Shown here: positions 16,025 to 24,970 of the stretch, piece after piece | How positions within the stretch are numbered: position 1 is the stretch's first letter | Layout: each line of letters starts with the position of its first letter | Assembly: GCF_002343915.1 (NCBI RefSeq) | Contig: NZ_NETK01000001.1 | Location: 6,028,001-6,092,000, forward strand | DNA length: 64,000 nt | Source of the DNA: Nannocystis exedens | GTDB lineage: Bacteria > Myxococcota_A > Polyangia > Nannocystales > Nannocystaceae | Direction: 5' to 3' | Made by a program: the position numbers and the translations under genes | Notes under the pieces: model-generated | The model's database searches: none | Told to the model about the DNA's origin: nothing | The model's input: only the letters and a program-made list of their open reading frames with translations

Positions 16025-16991
16025 ACGCGCGGGCGACGAAGCCGCGGCGCAGCGCCTCGATCTCGTCGACGAGCTCGACCTCGGGCCGCTTGTGCATGAC
16101 CTCGCCGATCTGGACCATCGCCGAGGGGCTGGTGAAGTTGACCTCCGACAGCAGGTCGCCGATGAAGTCGAGGCCGAGCAGGTAGAGGCCGCGCGGCACC
16201 AGCTCGGCGGTCACGGCCGCGACCGCTTCGAGCTGGCGCGGGGTCGGGTCGAAGGCGTGGAAGGAGGCGCCCTGGTGGAGGTTGGCGAGCCGCGAGCCGG
16301 GGCGCGGGAGGCGGGTGACGCTGCCGAGGACCCGCCGGCCGATCGTCAAGATCCGCAGGTCGCCGCGGGTGGTGACGGCGTCCTGATACGGCTGCACGAC
16401 GGCCTCGCCGTATTGTTGCCACCAGTCCCAAAGGGCAGGTTCGGGCGCGTCGGGGCGGAAGAAGGCGATGCCGATCCCGCTGCACTCGCCGATCGGCTTG
16501 ACCACGGCCTCGACCGGCTGGGCGCGCACGGTCTCGCGCAGCTCGGCGAATTCGCGGCAGTGGGCGGTGGGGATCGCGAAGTCGGGGAAGCGCGCCGGCA
16601 GCAGGTGCTCGGAGTGCCGCAGGACCTCGGCCGGCTCGTTGATCTGCAGCAGGCGCCCGTCGAGCGCGGCGAACCGCTCGGCCCAGCCGCGGTAGCGGCC
16701 GTCGACCGGCGGGTCCTTGCGGTGGACGAGGACGTCGTAGTCGGTCGCCGCGGCCGGGCGCACCTCTCCGGCGCCGACGTACGGCGGCCGCCCGGGGTCG
16801 CTCCACAGCACCTGCCGGACCGGCAGGGCGGCCAGCCACGCGTCTGTCCCGAGGGACATGTCGGTCGTCAGCAGGTCGCAGTAGTCGACCTCGACGCCGC
16901 GCGCCAGCAGCTCCGCCATGAGCCGCAGGGTGGTGTCGAAGCGCGGCTGAAAGCTGGCGACCGGATCGGCGGTGACGAGGTAGCGCGGCAT
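16023..16991 (-). CDS. gshB: Glutathione synthetase-like ATP-grasp enzyme
   Basis: 322 residues. The sequence follows the prokaryotic GshB plan: an N-terminal substrate domain (PRYLVTADPVASFQPRFDTTL), VLVHRKDPPVD matching the GshB RKDPPFD motif, QINEPAEVLRHSEHLLPARF, the ATP-binding VVKPIGECSGIGI, and the metal/ATP site GLDFIGDLLSEVNFTSPS. GshB joins gamma-glutamylcysteine and glycine using ATP. No gshA is nearby, so the real substrate could be a related peptide. ATG 16991 is preferred over GTG 17000 because GAGAG sits at ribosome-site distance. A palindromic element (16845-16858) lies inside the frame. Confidence 0.75.
   Translation of the reverse strand: MPRYLVTADPVASFQPRFDTTLRLMAELLARGVEVDYCDLLTTDMSLGTDAWLAALPVRQVLWSDPGRPPYVGAGEVRPAAATDYDVLVHRKDPPVDGRYRGWAERFAALDGRLLQINEPAEVLRHSEHLLPARFPDFAIPTAHCREFAELRETVRAQPVEAVVKPIGECSGIGIAFFRPDAPEPALWDWWQQYGEAVVQPYQDAVTTRGDLRILTIGRRVLGSVTRLPRPGSRLANLHQGASFHAFDPTPRQLEAVAAVTAELVPRGLYLLGLDFIGDLLSEVNFTSPSAMVQIGEVMHKRPEVELVDEIEALRRGFVARA
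16845..16858. repeat. Palindromic element inside the gshB-like gene
   Basis: TGTCCC-GA-GGGACA is a perfect 6-bp inverted repeat followed by TGTCGG. It is part of the coding frame. Confidence 0.6.
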
Positions 16992-17178
16992 GGACGACAC
17001 GCTCTCGTTTAATGGAAGCGGCCGCGCGAGTCACTAGCGGCCTGTCGACGCCGCGGGCGATTTCGCGCGCGGCGGCGAGCGCGCGAGGGCGACGGCGACG
17101 AATGACGCGGTCGCGGACGGCCGGCGGTGCCATGAATCGAACGCTATGATCATAGTGCTCGATTCGTCGGTGTCGCGC

Positions 17179-19020
17179 TCACGGGCCGCCGCGGCGGTGG
17201 CGGGTCTGGGCGGCCAGCCAGGCGTCGACGGCGGCGACCCGGGGCCGCCTCGAGCGGGTCGGCGGCGAACAGCTCGCGGGCGGTGCGGGCCAGCTCGCGG
17301 GCGCGGTCGGGCTCCTGCTCCGCGGCCGTCAGGGCGCGGGCCAGGGTGAAGCGGGCCGCGGCGAGGTCGCTCGGGTGCGCGGTCGGGTCGAGCAGCATCC
17401 GTCGCAGCGCGCGCTCGAGCGAGGCGACGCGACCGGCGGGTCGCCGAGCGCGAGCCGGGCGGCGCCGCTGCCGAGCAGCGGGAGGGCGAGGAACGGGTGG
17501 TCGGGCGGCAGCGAGCGGCCGAGCAGCGTCAGCGCGCGCTGGTGCAGCACCTGCGACTCGTGGTGGCGGCCCTGGCGGGCCCGCAGCTCGCCCAGGCGCG
17601 TCAGGTCCTCGGCGTGCAAGATCTCGTCGTCGCCGCGGTTGCGCTCGTTGTTGACCAGGGCGCGCTGCAGCAGCGGCTCCGCCTCGGCGAGCCGACCCTG
17701 GCGCATGGAGAGCAAGCCGAGGTTGCTGAGCACGGAGGCGGGGTCGGGGTGGTCGGGGCCGAGGTGGCGCTCGCCGATCGACTTGGTTCGCAAGTAGCGG
17801 GCGATCGCGGTCTCGTGGTCGCCGAGCTCGGCGGCGACGCCGGCGAGGTTGGTCAGCGCGATCACCAGCTGCGGGTGGTCGTCGCCGTGGACGTGCTCGA
17901 GGATCGTGAAGGCGCGGGCGAACCGCTGGGCGGCCGCGTCGACGCGGCGCTGGGCCAGGAGCACGTAGCCGATGTCGTTGAGGACGCGCGCGACCATCGG
18001 GTGGTGCTCGCCGTAGGCGCGCTGGTAGATCGCCAGCACCTCCTCGTAGAGCGCGTGGGCGGCGTCGTGGCGGGTCAGGCTGACGAGCACGGCGGCGCGG
18101 ACGTTGAGCGCGGCAACGTAGCGCGGGTGGCTGGCGCCGACGAGCGCGGCCAGCAGCTCGCGGGCGCGGTCGAGGTGGGCGAGGGCGTCGTCGTGGCGGC
18201 CGAGGCGGTAGAGGCAGTGACCGAGCTCGAACTCGAGGGAGGCGAGCTCGCCGCGCTCGGGGTCGTCGATGCGCTCGACGAGGGCGATGGCGTCGCCGAG
18301 CAGGCGCTCGGCGAGGTCGGCGTGGCCCTCGGCGGTGCGGATCTTGGCGCGTACCTGCATCAGCCGGACCTCGCGCGCGGGGTCGCTGCCGGTCCGGCGC
18401 AGCGCGTCCCCGGCGTGGCGCGACCACTGGCCGGCGTCGGCGAAGCCCTCGCTGGTCAGCGCGGCGGCGGCTAGGTCGAGACCTGCCGGAAAGACCAGGT
18501 CGTCCTGGGCCAGCTCGCTGGCCAGGTGATAGGCCTCGGTCAGGTCGGTCATGGCGCCGCGGTAGTCGGCCTGCTCGCGGCGGACGACGCCGCGGCGGTG
18601 CTGCGCCTCGGCCCACAGCGGCGGGTAGTCGAGCGCCTCGGCGGCGCGGGCGGAGGCGCCGGTGATGCGCTCGCTGCCGGCGATGTCGCCGGCGTCGAGC
18701 AGCGCCTTGCTGCTCGCGCACCGCGGCGACCCTGAGCGCGAGGTTGGGCGAGGTCGGCGGCTTGACGCGGGCGTCGAGGTAGCGGTCGTCGGACGGGGCC
18801 AGCGGCGGCAGGGCGTCGACGGCGGCGATCGCCTGCTCGACGGTGGTCGGGCCAGCGCGCGCGAGCACCCCGGACAGCGCGCGCAGCTCGACGAGCCGGC
18901 TGTTGAGGCAGGCATGGCGCTGGTCGAGCCGCTCGGCCGAGGTCTCGCCGCGCACGTGCGTGGCGACGCACGCGGTTTCGGTGCGGCGGACCCACTGCCC
19001 GGCGTAGACGTCGCCATTCG
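17179..19020 (-). pseudogene. TPR tail of a Ser/Thr kinase-type protein, truncated and frameshifted
   Basis: Read 5' to 3' on the minus strand, the sequence starts with YAGQWVRRTETACVATHV and GETSAERLDQRHACLNSRL, the linker that joins kinase to TPR in Nannocystis-type kinases. TPR units follow (for example LAHLDRARELLAALVGASHP, LYEEVLAIYQRAYGEHHP, LNDIGYVLLAQRRVDAAAQR), and it ends RVAAVDAWLAAQTRHRRGGP. The kinase domain is absent: its place is taken by the YCII gene 70 bases upstream. The frame changes near 18715, 17450 and 17245. I read this as a remnant; small sequencing errors could explain the shifts but not the missing kinase domain. Confidence 0.7.
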
Positions 19021-19089
19021 CGCGTGGAGGGCGGCCGGGACTTCGGTGCGGCAGTGGGTGCCGCCCGTGACCGAATGCGAGGACTGCGT

Positions 19090-19458
19090 TCAGCTCACTT
19101 CGTGGCCCGGCAAGAACAGCGAGACCGGCCTGACCTCGTACGAGCCGCCCGGGTTGGCCACCGCGAGCTCGCGCGAGATGGCGAGCGCCTCGTCGTGCGT
19201 CTCGCTATTGACGACGTAGAAGCCGAGCAGCTGCTCCTTGGTCTCGGCGAACGGGCCGTCGAGGACGACCGGGGGTTGGGTCTTTCGCAGGGTCTTCGCC
19301 GCGGTGGTCGGCCGCAGGCGGACCGCCGGTCCGAGCTTGCCCTCGGCGGTGAGCCGGTCATGCACCACCGCGAGTCGAGCCATGACTGCGTCGTCCTCGG
19401 CCTGGGTCCACGAGGTGACGACCTTCTCGTCGTTGTAGCAAAGGATGGCGTACAGCAC
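19090..19458 (-). CDS. YCII-related (DGPF) domain protein
   Basis: 122 residues. MLYAILCYNDEKVVTSWTQAED and VVLDGPFAETKEQLLGFYVV show the DGPF signature of YCII-like proteins. EALAISRELAVANPGGSYEVRP forms the rest of the small alpha/beta domain. Such proteins are often encoded next to ECF sigma factors and act in sensing or as small enzymes. Here no sigma factor follows; the gene runs into the broken TPR remnant, which suggests a rearrangement junction between 19020 and 19090. The length is typical for the family. Confidence 0.85.
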   Translation of the reverse strand: MLYAILCYNDEKVVTSWTQAEDDAVMARLAVVHDRLTAEGKLGPAVRLRPTTAAKTLRKTQPPVVLDGPFAETKEQLLGFYVVNSETHDEALAISRELAVANPGGSYEVRPVSLFLPGHEVS

Positions 19459-19526
19459 GGCGCGAGTATGCCCGCTCCGGCGCGCGGGCGCGCGTGCGCT
19501 CGCGCGTGTGCCGACGCTCGACCGGC

Positions 19527-20392
19527 TCAGAAGCGGCCGGAGATCGACAGACCACCGAAGGTCGGGCTGACCCGCAGGCGCGAGACGTTAGTGTTGGTCA
19601 GCCGCCGGACGCCGACGCGATAGATGATCCCGCCGACCGCGGTGACGAGAATGCCGCCGGCGAGGATCCCCCCGCCCACCGCGGTCATGCGATCGGCGGC
19701 GAGGATGCCCTGGCGGATCTCGTCGCGATCGGCCGTCAGCGTGTCGCATTCGCCGGAGTCGACGCGGCTGCAATCGCCGAGCTGATAGGCGTCCTCGGCC
19801 CCGACCAGGTCCTTCTCGAGCTTGTTGCCGCGCAGCGTGAAGCCGAGGGTCACGGCGAAGCCGGCCAGCGTGACGACGCCGCCGGCGATCATCGTGCCGA
19901 CGCCGGCGTTGCGCATCTTCTTGGCCTGCGCGGTGTCGGCCGGGGCCAGGGCCGGCGGGGGCGTTGGGCCGGCGGGCGGCGGGGCGGCCGTCTCGGGCTC
20001 CGGCGGCGGGCCGGCTCGGCGGGCGGGGCGGGCTCGGGGCGGCGGGGCGGCCTCGACGGGCGGCGGCTCGCCGGTCGGGTTCCAGGCGCCCGGGTCGGGG
20101 CTGGGGGCCGGCGCCGGGGCGGGACCGGGGCCGGGCTCGTCACCGGGGCCGGCGCAGGGCCCGGGGACGACGGGGCGGGGCCCGGCGAGGACGGGGCAGG
20201 GCCCGGGGACGACGGGGCGGGGCCGGGGGAGGGCGCCGGCGCGGCGGCCGGGGGCGAAGGAGGAGCCGGGCTGGTGGGAGCCGGGGCGGGAGGGGCCTGG
20301 GCGAACGCGGGCGCCTGGGCGAACAGGAGGGCGGTCGCGGTGGCGGCGATCTGGAGGCTGCGCAGCGTGCTGTGGTTCGACGGACGTCGCAT
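19527..20392 (-). CDS. Pro-rich exported protein with two C-terminal membrane segments (frameshifted)
   Basis: ATG 20392 begins a signal peptide (HSTLRSLQIAATATALLFAQ, cleavage near AFA). A long Pro/Ala tract with SPGPAP repeats follows. After about 20105 the meaningful frame continues one base off: GAWNPTGEPPPVE, ADTAQAKKMRNAG, a hydrophobic helix (VGTMIAGGVVTLAGFAV), a Cys-containing linker and a second helix (GGGILAGGILVTAVGGIIY). The span is 866 bases, so adding one base restores a 288-residue frame. A missing base in a C/G run, either a sequencing error or a true mutation, is likely. It is last in the operon after the TonB receptor and the lipoprotein gene. Function unknown. Confidence 0.6.
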
Positions 20393-20411
20393 GGTGGTCG
20401 CTCCGCGTTCG

Positions 20412-21269
20412 CTATTCGTAGGAGGGGATCGGCTTGGCGAGGATGCACAGGCCGTAGTCGGCGGTCTCGTCGACCTCGGGGGTCATCGGGTCGTCGGCGA
20501 CGTCCGGGTTCAGCGGGTCGTTGATGCTGTTGTCGCACTCGACCGCGAAGTCCGGGTTGATGCCGTTGCCGGTGGCGGTGCAGTCCTCGTCGGTGACGCA
20601 GTGGACGGCGGGCGAGACGGCGACCACGTGGAATTCGGCGGTGCAGCCGTCCTGGGTGAACTTGAGGTCGGCCTCGAATTGCGTGCCCTGGGCGTCGGGG
20701 GTGTTGAGCCAGCGGGCGTCGGTCCACTCGTAGGAGACGGTGGTCGGCGGGGTGGCGGCGACGCTCTCGTCGACGTCGGGGGTCATCGGGTCGTCGGGGA
20801 TCGCCGGCAGCTCGGGGCGGGTGAACGTCGCCGGCCCGAGCTCGGGGACGTGGCACAGGTCCTCGTCGTCCGGGAAGCCGCTCTCGAAGTCGCCGAGCGC
20901 GTTGGGCCAGTGCTCGACGCCCTTCTCGCCGGTGAAGCCGGGCACGTCGACGGGGTACTCCAGGGCCTCGGCGACCAGCAACCCGGCGTACTGCGGCCGG
21001 ATCGCCGCCGACGGGTCGCTGAACTTCGCGGTGCCGTTGATGCCGCCGGTCGCGAAGTAGGTCTGCATGCCGAGGATGTCGCCCTTCTGGGCGCACGGCG
21101 AATTCGGGTCGCCCGCGGTCAGCTCGTACTTGGCCGCGTAATAGAGGTGCGCGGTGGTGCAGTTCATCGTCGGCTGCTTGCAGCTGCTGCCGACGACGAG
21201 GAGGAGCGCGCCGGTGACGAGGGCGCGGATGGGCGGGCGCTTGCTGGGCTGCATCGAAGACCTCATCAT
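20412..21269 (-). CDS. Lipoprotein encoded with the TonB receptor
   Basis: 285 residues. The N-terminus RALVTGALLLVVGSSC is a lipoprotein signal. The mature part starts with TMNCTTAHLYYAAKYELTAGDPN. It carries repeated acidic motifs, DDPMTPDVDESVA and DDPMTPEVDETAD, and several Cys (CVTDEDCTATGNG, VECDNS, GLCILAK). The start ATG overlaps the stop of the receptor gene by one base (TGATG), so the two are translationally coupled. By position it may be a surface or periplasmic partner of the receptor, handling its ligand. I do not recognise a named family. Confidence 0.75.
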   Translation of the reverse strand: MMRSSMQPSKRPPIRALVTGALLLVVGSSCKQPTMNCTTAHLYYAAKYELTAGDPNSPCAQKGDILGMQTYFATGGINGTAKFSDPSAAIRPQYAGLLVAEALEYPVDVPGFTGEKGVEHWPNALGDFESGFPDDEDLCHVPELGPATFTRPELPAIPDDPMTPDVDESVAATPPTTVSYEWTDARWLNTPDAQGTQFEADLKFTQDGCTAEFHVVAVSPAVHCVTDEDCTATGNGINPDFAVECDNSINDPLNPDVADDPMTPEVDETADYGLCILAKPIPSYE

Positions 21270-24200
21270 CAGAAGGACAGGCGGATGCCGAAGCGGAACT
21301 GCCGCGGCTGCTGGTAGAGGGTCGGGTTGCCGAAGTTCGGGTTGACCGTGATCGGGGCGCCGCCGGTGGTGGTGGCGTTCGCCAGGTCCTCGGCCGTGCC
21401 GCCCTTGATCGGGTTGACCTCGTCGAACGTGTAGCGCTCGTCGATCGCCAGGACCTGCTGGAAGTTGGCGACGTTGAACACGTCCATCGAGACGGTGAGG
21501 CGCAGGTCCTTGCGCAGGACCTTGGTGTAGCCGATGGTCGGGTCGATCGAGAAGTTCCACGGCAGCCGCTCGCCGCTGCCGCGCGGGAGGATGAACGACT
21601 CGTCGAAGCCGTAGAGGACGTGCGAGGCCAGGAAATTGGTGGGACCGCCCGAACGGGCCCGGAACGCGCCGCCGAGCCGCAGGAACTGGCCGTTGCCGAG
21701 CACGATCTCGCCGGCCGCGAAGATCTTGAACGAGTGGCGGGTGTCGCCCGGCAAGTAGCCGTAGCGGTTCTCGAGCAGCGAGATCAGGTCGAAGTCCGAG
21801 GTGGTGTTCGGGTCGAGCTGACCGGTCTCCGGGCGGAACAGGCCGGCGAGGTTGCCGCGCAGCCACGACAGCGTGTAGCTGCCGGTGATCATCCAGTGCT
21901 TGGCGAACCGCTTCTCGATGAACAGGGTCGCGGCGTCGTAGATGCGCTTGGCCTTGGGGAAGTCCTTGGCGATGCCGTAGCCGGGGTTGCCGATGAAGTA
22001 GGTGGCCGCCTCGTCGCGGCTCATGTCCTCGATCGCGCGGTGGATCCACCGGTGGGTGTACTGCAGGCCGAGGCGCGTGTCGGTGATGATCTCGTACTCG
22101 CCGCCGGCGACGATCTCGTCGCTCGACTGCGGCTTGAGCCGCGGATCGATCGGGGTCTTGCCGGCGCTGGCCAGGGCCCACCGCTGGTCGGGATCGGCCG
22201 GGCCGCCGATCAGGAGGCGATTGGCGTCGATGGTGCACGCGCCGCCGGGCTCGTTGGCGCCGGGGGCCAGCGGGTCGCTGCACGCCCCGGGACCGATCGC
22301 GTTGTGGAACGACTGCAGGCCGGGCTCGCCGGTGCCGGCGCGGTCGGCCAGGTTGAGCGGGACGCTCTGGTAGAAGCGGGCGTAGTTGACGAACAGCTTG
22401 GCCTTGCCGCTGTAGGTCGGGTCCCAGATCAGGCCGACGCGCGGCGAGAACTGGTTCGGCAGCGCCATCGCCAGGGTGCGGTCGCCGCTGAACAGGTGCT
22501 GGGCGTCGTAGCGCAGGCCCGCGTTCAGCGTGACCTTGTCCATGATCGACCAGCTGTCCTGAATGAAGCCGCCGATCGTGGTCGACATGACGTTCCAGTT
22601 CAGGTTGCGGATGACGTTGGCCTCATCCGGCCCGTTGAGGAACGAGTACATGCGGAAGTCGGCGAAGTTCGTGCCGCTCGTCGCCTCGCGGTAGATCTGG
22701 TTGCCGCTGTAGCCGCGGTTGCTGTTGTACTGCGTGTACTCGAAGTCGACGCCGAACTTGATGACGTGGTGGCCGGCGCCGCGGGCCAGACGGGTGACGA
22801 TCTCGCGCGCCTGCAGGCGGTCGAGCCGGCGGTCGTAGAGGAGGCCGGGGCCGCCCGCGGTCCACTGGCGGATCGGACAGATGACGGAGCGCGTCTGCGC
22901 GTCCATCGTCGTCGGGTCCGTGAACGTGTACATCATCGGGTCGCACGCGCCCGCCGGTGCGCCCGCCGGCATCGGCGTGAGGTCGGTCAGCGAGTGGACC
23001 TCGCGGTAGCCCGGCATGCCCGGCTGCAGCAGCATGCCGTCGGCGTCGTAGAAGTTATTGCTCTGGCGATAGATGACGCTCGGCGTGCCGGCCAGGCCGG
23101 TGGTGTCGCCGACGCGGCTGCCGTCGACGGCGTTGCGCTGGTTGAGCTGATGGTGCCAGCCGAGGATGGTGTCGAAGTTCCACTTGCCCTCGTCGTCGCG
23201 CCAGTTCCACTTGAACTGCAGGTCGGTGGCGTTGTCGCGGTACTTGCGGGCCAGCGCGCCGTAGTCGCCGATGAGGTTCAGGACCTCCGGCTGGCCGGTC
23301 TGGGCGTTCATGCCGAAGGTGCCGTTGCCGCCCGACAGGCTCGGGGCGTAGATCGCCAGCAGCTCGAGCGTGTTGCGCTTGTTCGGCGAATAGGTCAGCT
23401 TGCCCAGCGCCTGCACCGTGGTGCCCTGGGCCTTGAAGCGCTGGGTGGTGCCGGCGATGCGCTCGGTGACGGTGAACTTGGTCTCGGGGTCGATCAGCGC
23501 GTTGCCGTCAGGGTCGACGACCACCCGGTTCCACGAGCTGGTCAGGTCGTAGACGGTGCGGGCGATGCTGACGCCGCCGTAGAACCACAGCTTGTCCTTG
23601 ATGATGCGCCCGCCGAGGTCGAAGCCGGCGTCGCCGATCCAATTGAGGTTGCGCTCGGTGACGATCGCGTCGCCCTCGCGGCGAGCGATCTCGCGCCGAC
23701 CCTCGAGCTGGCCGGGCGTGTAGTAGGCCCAAACGTTGCCATGGAACTGATTGGAGCCGCTCTTGGTGACCGCGTTGATGACACCGCCGGTCGAACGCCC
23801 GTGCTCCGGCATGTAACCGCCGGCCTCGATGCGCACCTCCTCGAGGAACTCGACCGAGAGCCCGGTGCCGTTGAGGCCGAAGCCGGGGTCGTTCACCGAC
23901 AGGCCGTCGACGTAGTACTTGTTCTCCGGCGAGGTGGTGCCGGCGATGCTCGTACCGTAGGTGTCGTTGCGGGCGCCCGGGGTCGCCTCGGCGATGGCCT
24001 CGAACGAACGATTGGCGGCGCCCTTGCCGGTCGGGATGGCGATCGGGACCCGCTGCGCCATCTCGCGGTCGACCGACAGGCCGGTCGCGCTGCTGCCGAC
24101 GTCGACCGTCGGCGCCGGCACGGCGACCTCGATGACCTCGCGCGCGCCCGAACGGACCAAGGAGACGTCGACGCGGATCGTGACGCCGGCGCGCAGCTGC

Positions 24201-24496
24201 AGGCCCGTGCGCTTGTTGCCGGCGCCGTAGTCCTTGGCGAACACGGTCACGTCGTAGGTGCCGGGCGGCAAGTTGGGAATACGGTAGAGGCCGCTGACGT
24301 TGGTCGTCATCGTGCGCTCGCCCTGGATCTTCTCGCCGGTGACGATGACGACCGCCCCCTCGACGCCCTCGCCAGTGCTCGCGTCGCGGACGACGCCGAC
24401 CAATACCGCGTCGCTCGGTCCGGCCTGGGCCGTCGAAACGACCGCCGCCTGTGCAGCCACGGCACCTAGAATGGTGATCCAAGCACTCCTGCGCAT
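21269..24496 (-). CDS. TonB-dependent receptor with carboxypeptidase-regulatory-like N-terminal domain
   Basis: 1075 residues from ATG 24496, with signal peptide MRRSAWITILGAVAAQAAVV. Residues ~30-120 form a carboxypeptidase-regulatory-like domain (VLVGVVRDASTGEGVEGAVV, GLYRIPNLPPGTYDVTV). A plug domain follows (NKYYVDGLSVNDPGFGLNG, EVRIEAGGYMPEHGRSTGG, VINAVTKSGSNQFHGNVW). The remainder is a 22-strand-type barrel with aromatic-ended strands, finishing QFRFGIRLSF. This is the Oar/SusC-like class, which imports large ligands or proteins in TonB/ExbBD-energised fashion across the outer membrane. The ligand is unknown. It leads a three-gene operon with a lipoprotein and a Pro-rich membrane protein. 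Confidence 0.9.
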   Translation of the reverse strand: MRRSAWITILGAVAAQAAVVSTAQAGPSDAVLVGVVRDASTGEGVEGAVVIVTGEKIQGERTMTTNVSGLYRIPNLPPGTYDVTVFAKDYGAGNKRTGLQLRAGVTIRVDVSLVRSGAREVIEVAVPAPTVDVGSSATGLSVDREMAQRVPIAIPTGKGAANRSFEAIAEATPGARNDTYGTSIAGTTSPENKYYVDGLSVNDPGFGLNGTGLSVEFLEEVRIEAGGYMPEHGRSTGGVINAVTKSGSNQFHGNVWAYYTPGQLEGRREIARREGDAIVTERNLNWIGDAGFDLGGRIIKDKLWFYGGVSIARTVYDLTSSWNRVVVDPDGNALIDPETKFTVTERIAGTTQRFKAQGTTVQALGKLTYSPNKRNTLELLAIYAPSLSGGNGTFGMNAQTGQPEVLNLIGDYGALARKYRDNATDLQFKWNWRDDEGKWNFDTILGWHHQLNQRNAVDGSRVGDTTGLAGTPSVIYRQSNNFYDADGMLLQPGMPGYREVHSLTDLTPMPAGAPAGACDPMMYTFTDPTTMDAQTRSVICPIRQWTAGGPGLLYDRRLDRLQAREIVTRLARGAGHHVIKFGVDFEYTQYNSNRGYSGNQIYREATSGTNFADFRMYSFLNGPDEANVIRNLNWNVMSTTIGGFIQDSWSIMDKVTLNAGLRYDAQHLFSGDRTLAMALPNQFSPRVGLIWDPTYSGKAKLFVNYARFYQSVPLNLADRAGTGEPGLQSFHNAIGPGACSDPLAPGANEPGGACTIDANRLLIGGPADPDQRWALASAGKTPIDPRLKPQSSDEIVAGGEYEIITDTRLGLQYTHRWIHRAIEDMSRDEAATYFIGNPGYGIAKDFPKAKRIYDAATLFIEKRFAKHWMITGSYTLSWLRGNLAGLFRPETGQLDPNTTSDFDLISLLENRYGYLPGDTRHSFKIFAAGEIVLGNGQFLRLGGAFRARSGGPTNFLASHVLYGFDESFILPRGSGERLPWNFSIDPTIGYTKVLRKDLRLTVSMDVFNVANFQQVLAIDERYTFDEVNPIKGGTAEDLANATTTGGAPITVNPNFGNPTLYQQPRQFRFGIRLSF

Positions 24497-24970
24497 CTTG
24501 CCCTCTTGCCCGGGGTTAGCCGCGATTCGGCCGCGAAATTCAGACGTCACCGTATTCAGACCCCATGGGGGCCCGTGACTGCGGTTGACAGCGTTATCGA
24601 AAGGCTACGCTTGTACGTACACCCAAGTCGGTGGTTACGCACGCACATAGCCTGCCCATCCGCTGCATGTCAACACAAACTGTGAAACCCCAGGCGAGCG
24701 TCTGTGGGTCGAAGAATCGGCGGGATGGTGCTGGGTTTACGTTGTTGAATTGTGAAGTGGCTAACAAAAATTTCAGTGGGTAATGACGCCTGTCACGAGT
24801 TCGAGGGCACTGCTCAATGTGCAGGCTGATTGCATGCGCAGGGAAATCTCTGTGCAGGGATTGTATGTGCAGGGAACGCCGAGCCGCAGCCCCTTGAGGC
24901 CTCGCGTGCCCGCCGCCATTGCCGGCAATCCGCGAGCCAGCGAGCTCCGCCGTCCGCTCGCTCGCTGTCA
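24497..24970. other. Upstream region of the TonB receptor operon
   Basis: About 470 bases, clearly lower in GC than the flanks, between the receptor gene and the IgGFc-type gene, which are read in the same direction. It holds a promoter candidate (24644-24673) and presumably a long 5' leader. No gene recognised. Confidence 0.5.
24644..24673 (-). promoter_or_regulatory. Sigma-70-like promoter for the TonB receptor operon
   Basis: On the minus strand TTGACA (24673-24668), an 18-nt spacer and TATGTG (24649-24644). It lies ~150 bases upstream of the receptor ATG in an AT-richer region. Confidence 0.5.
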
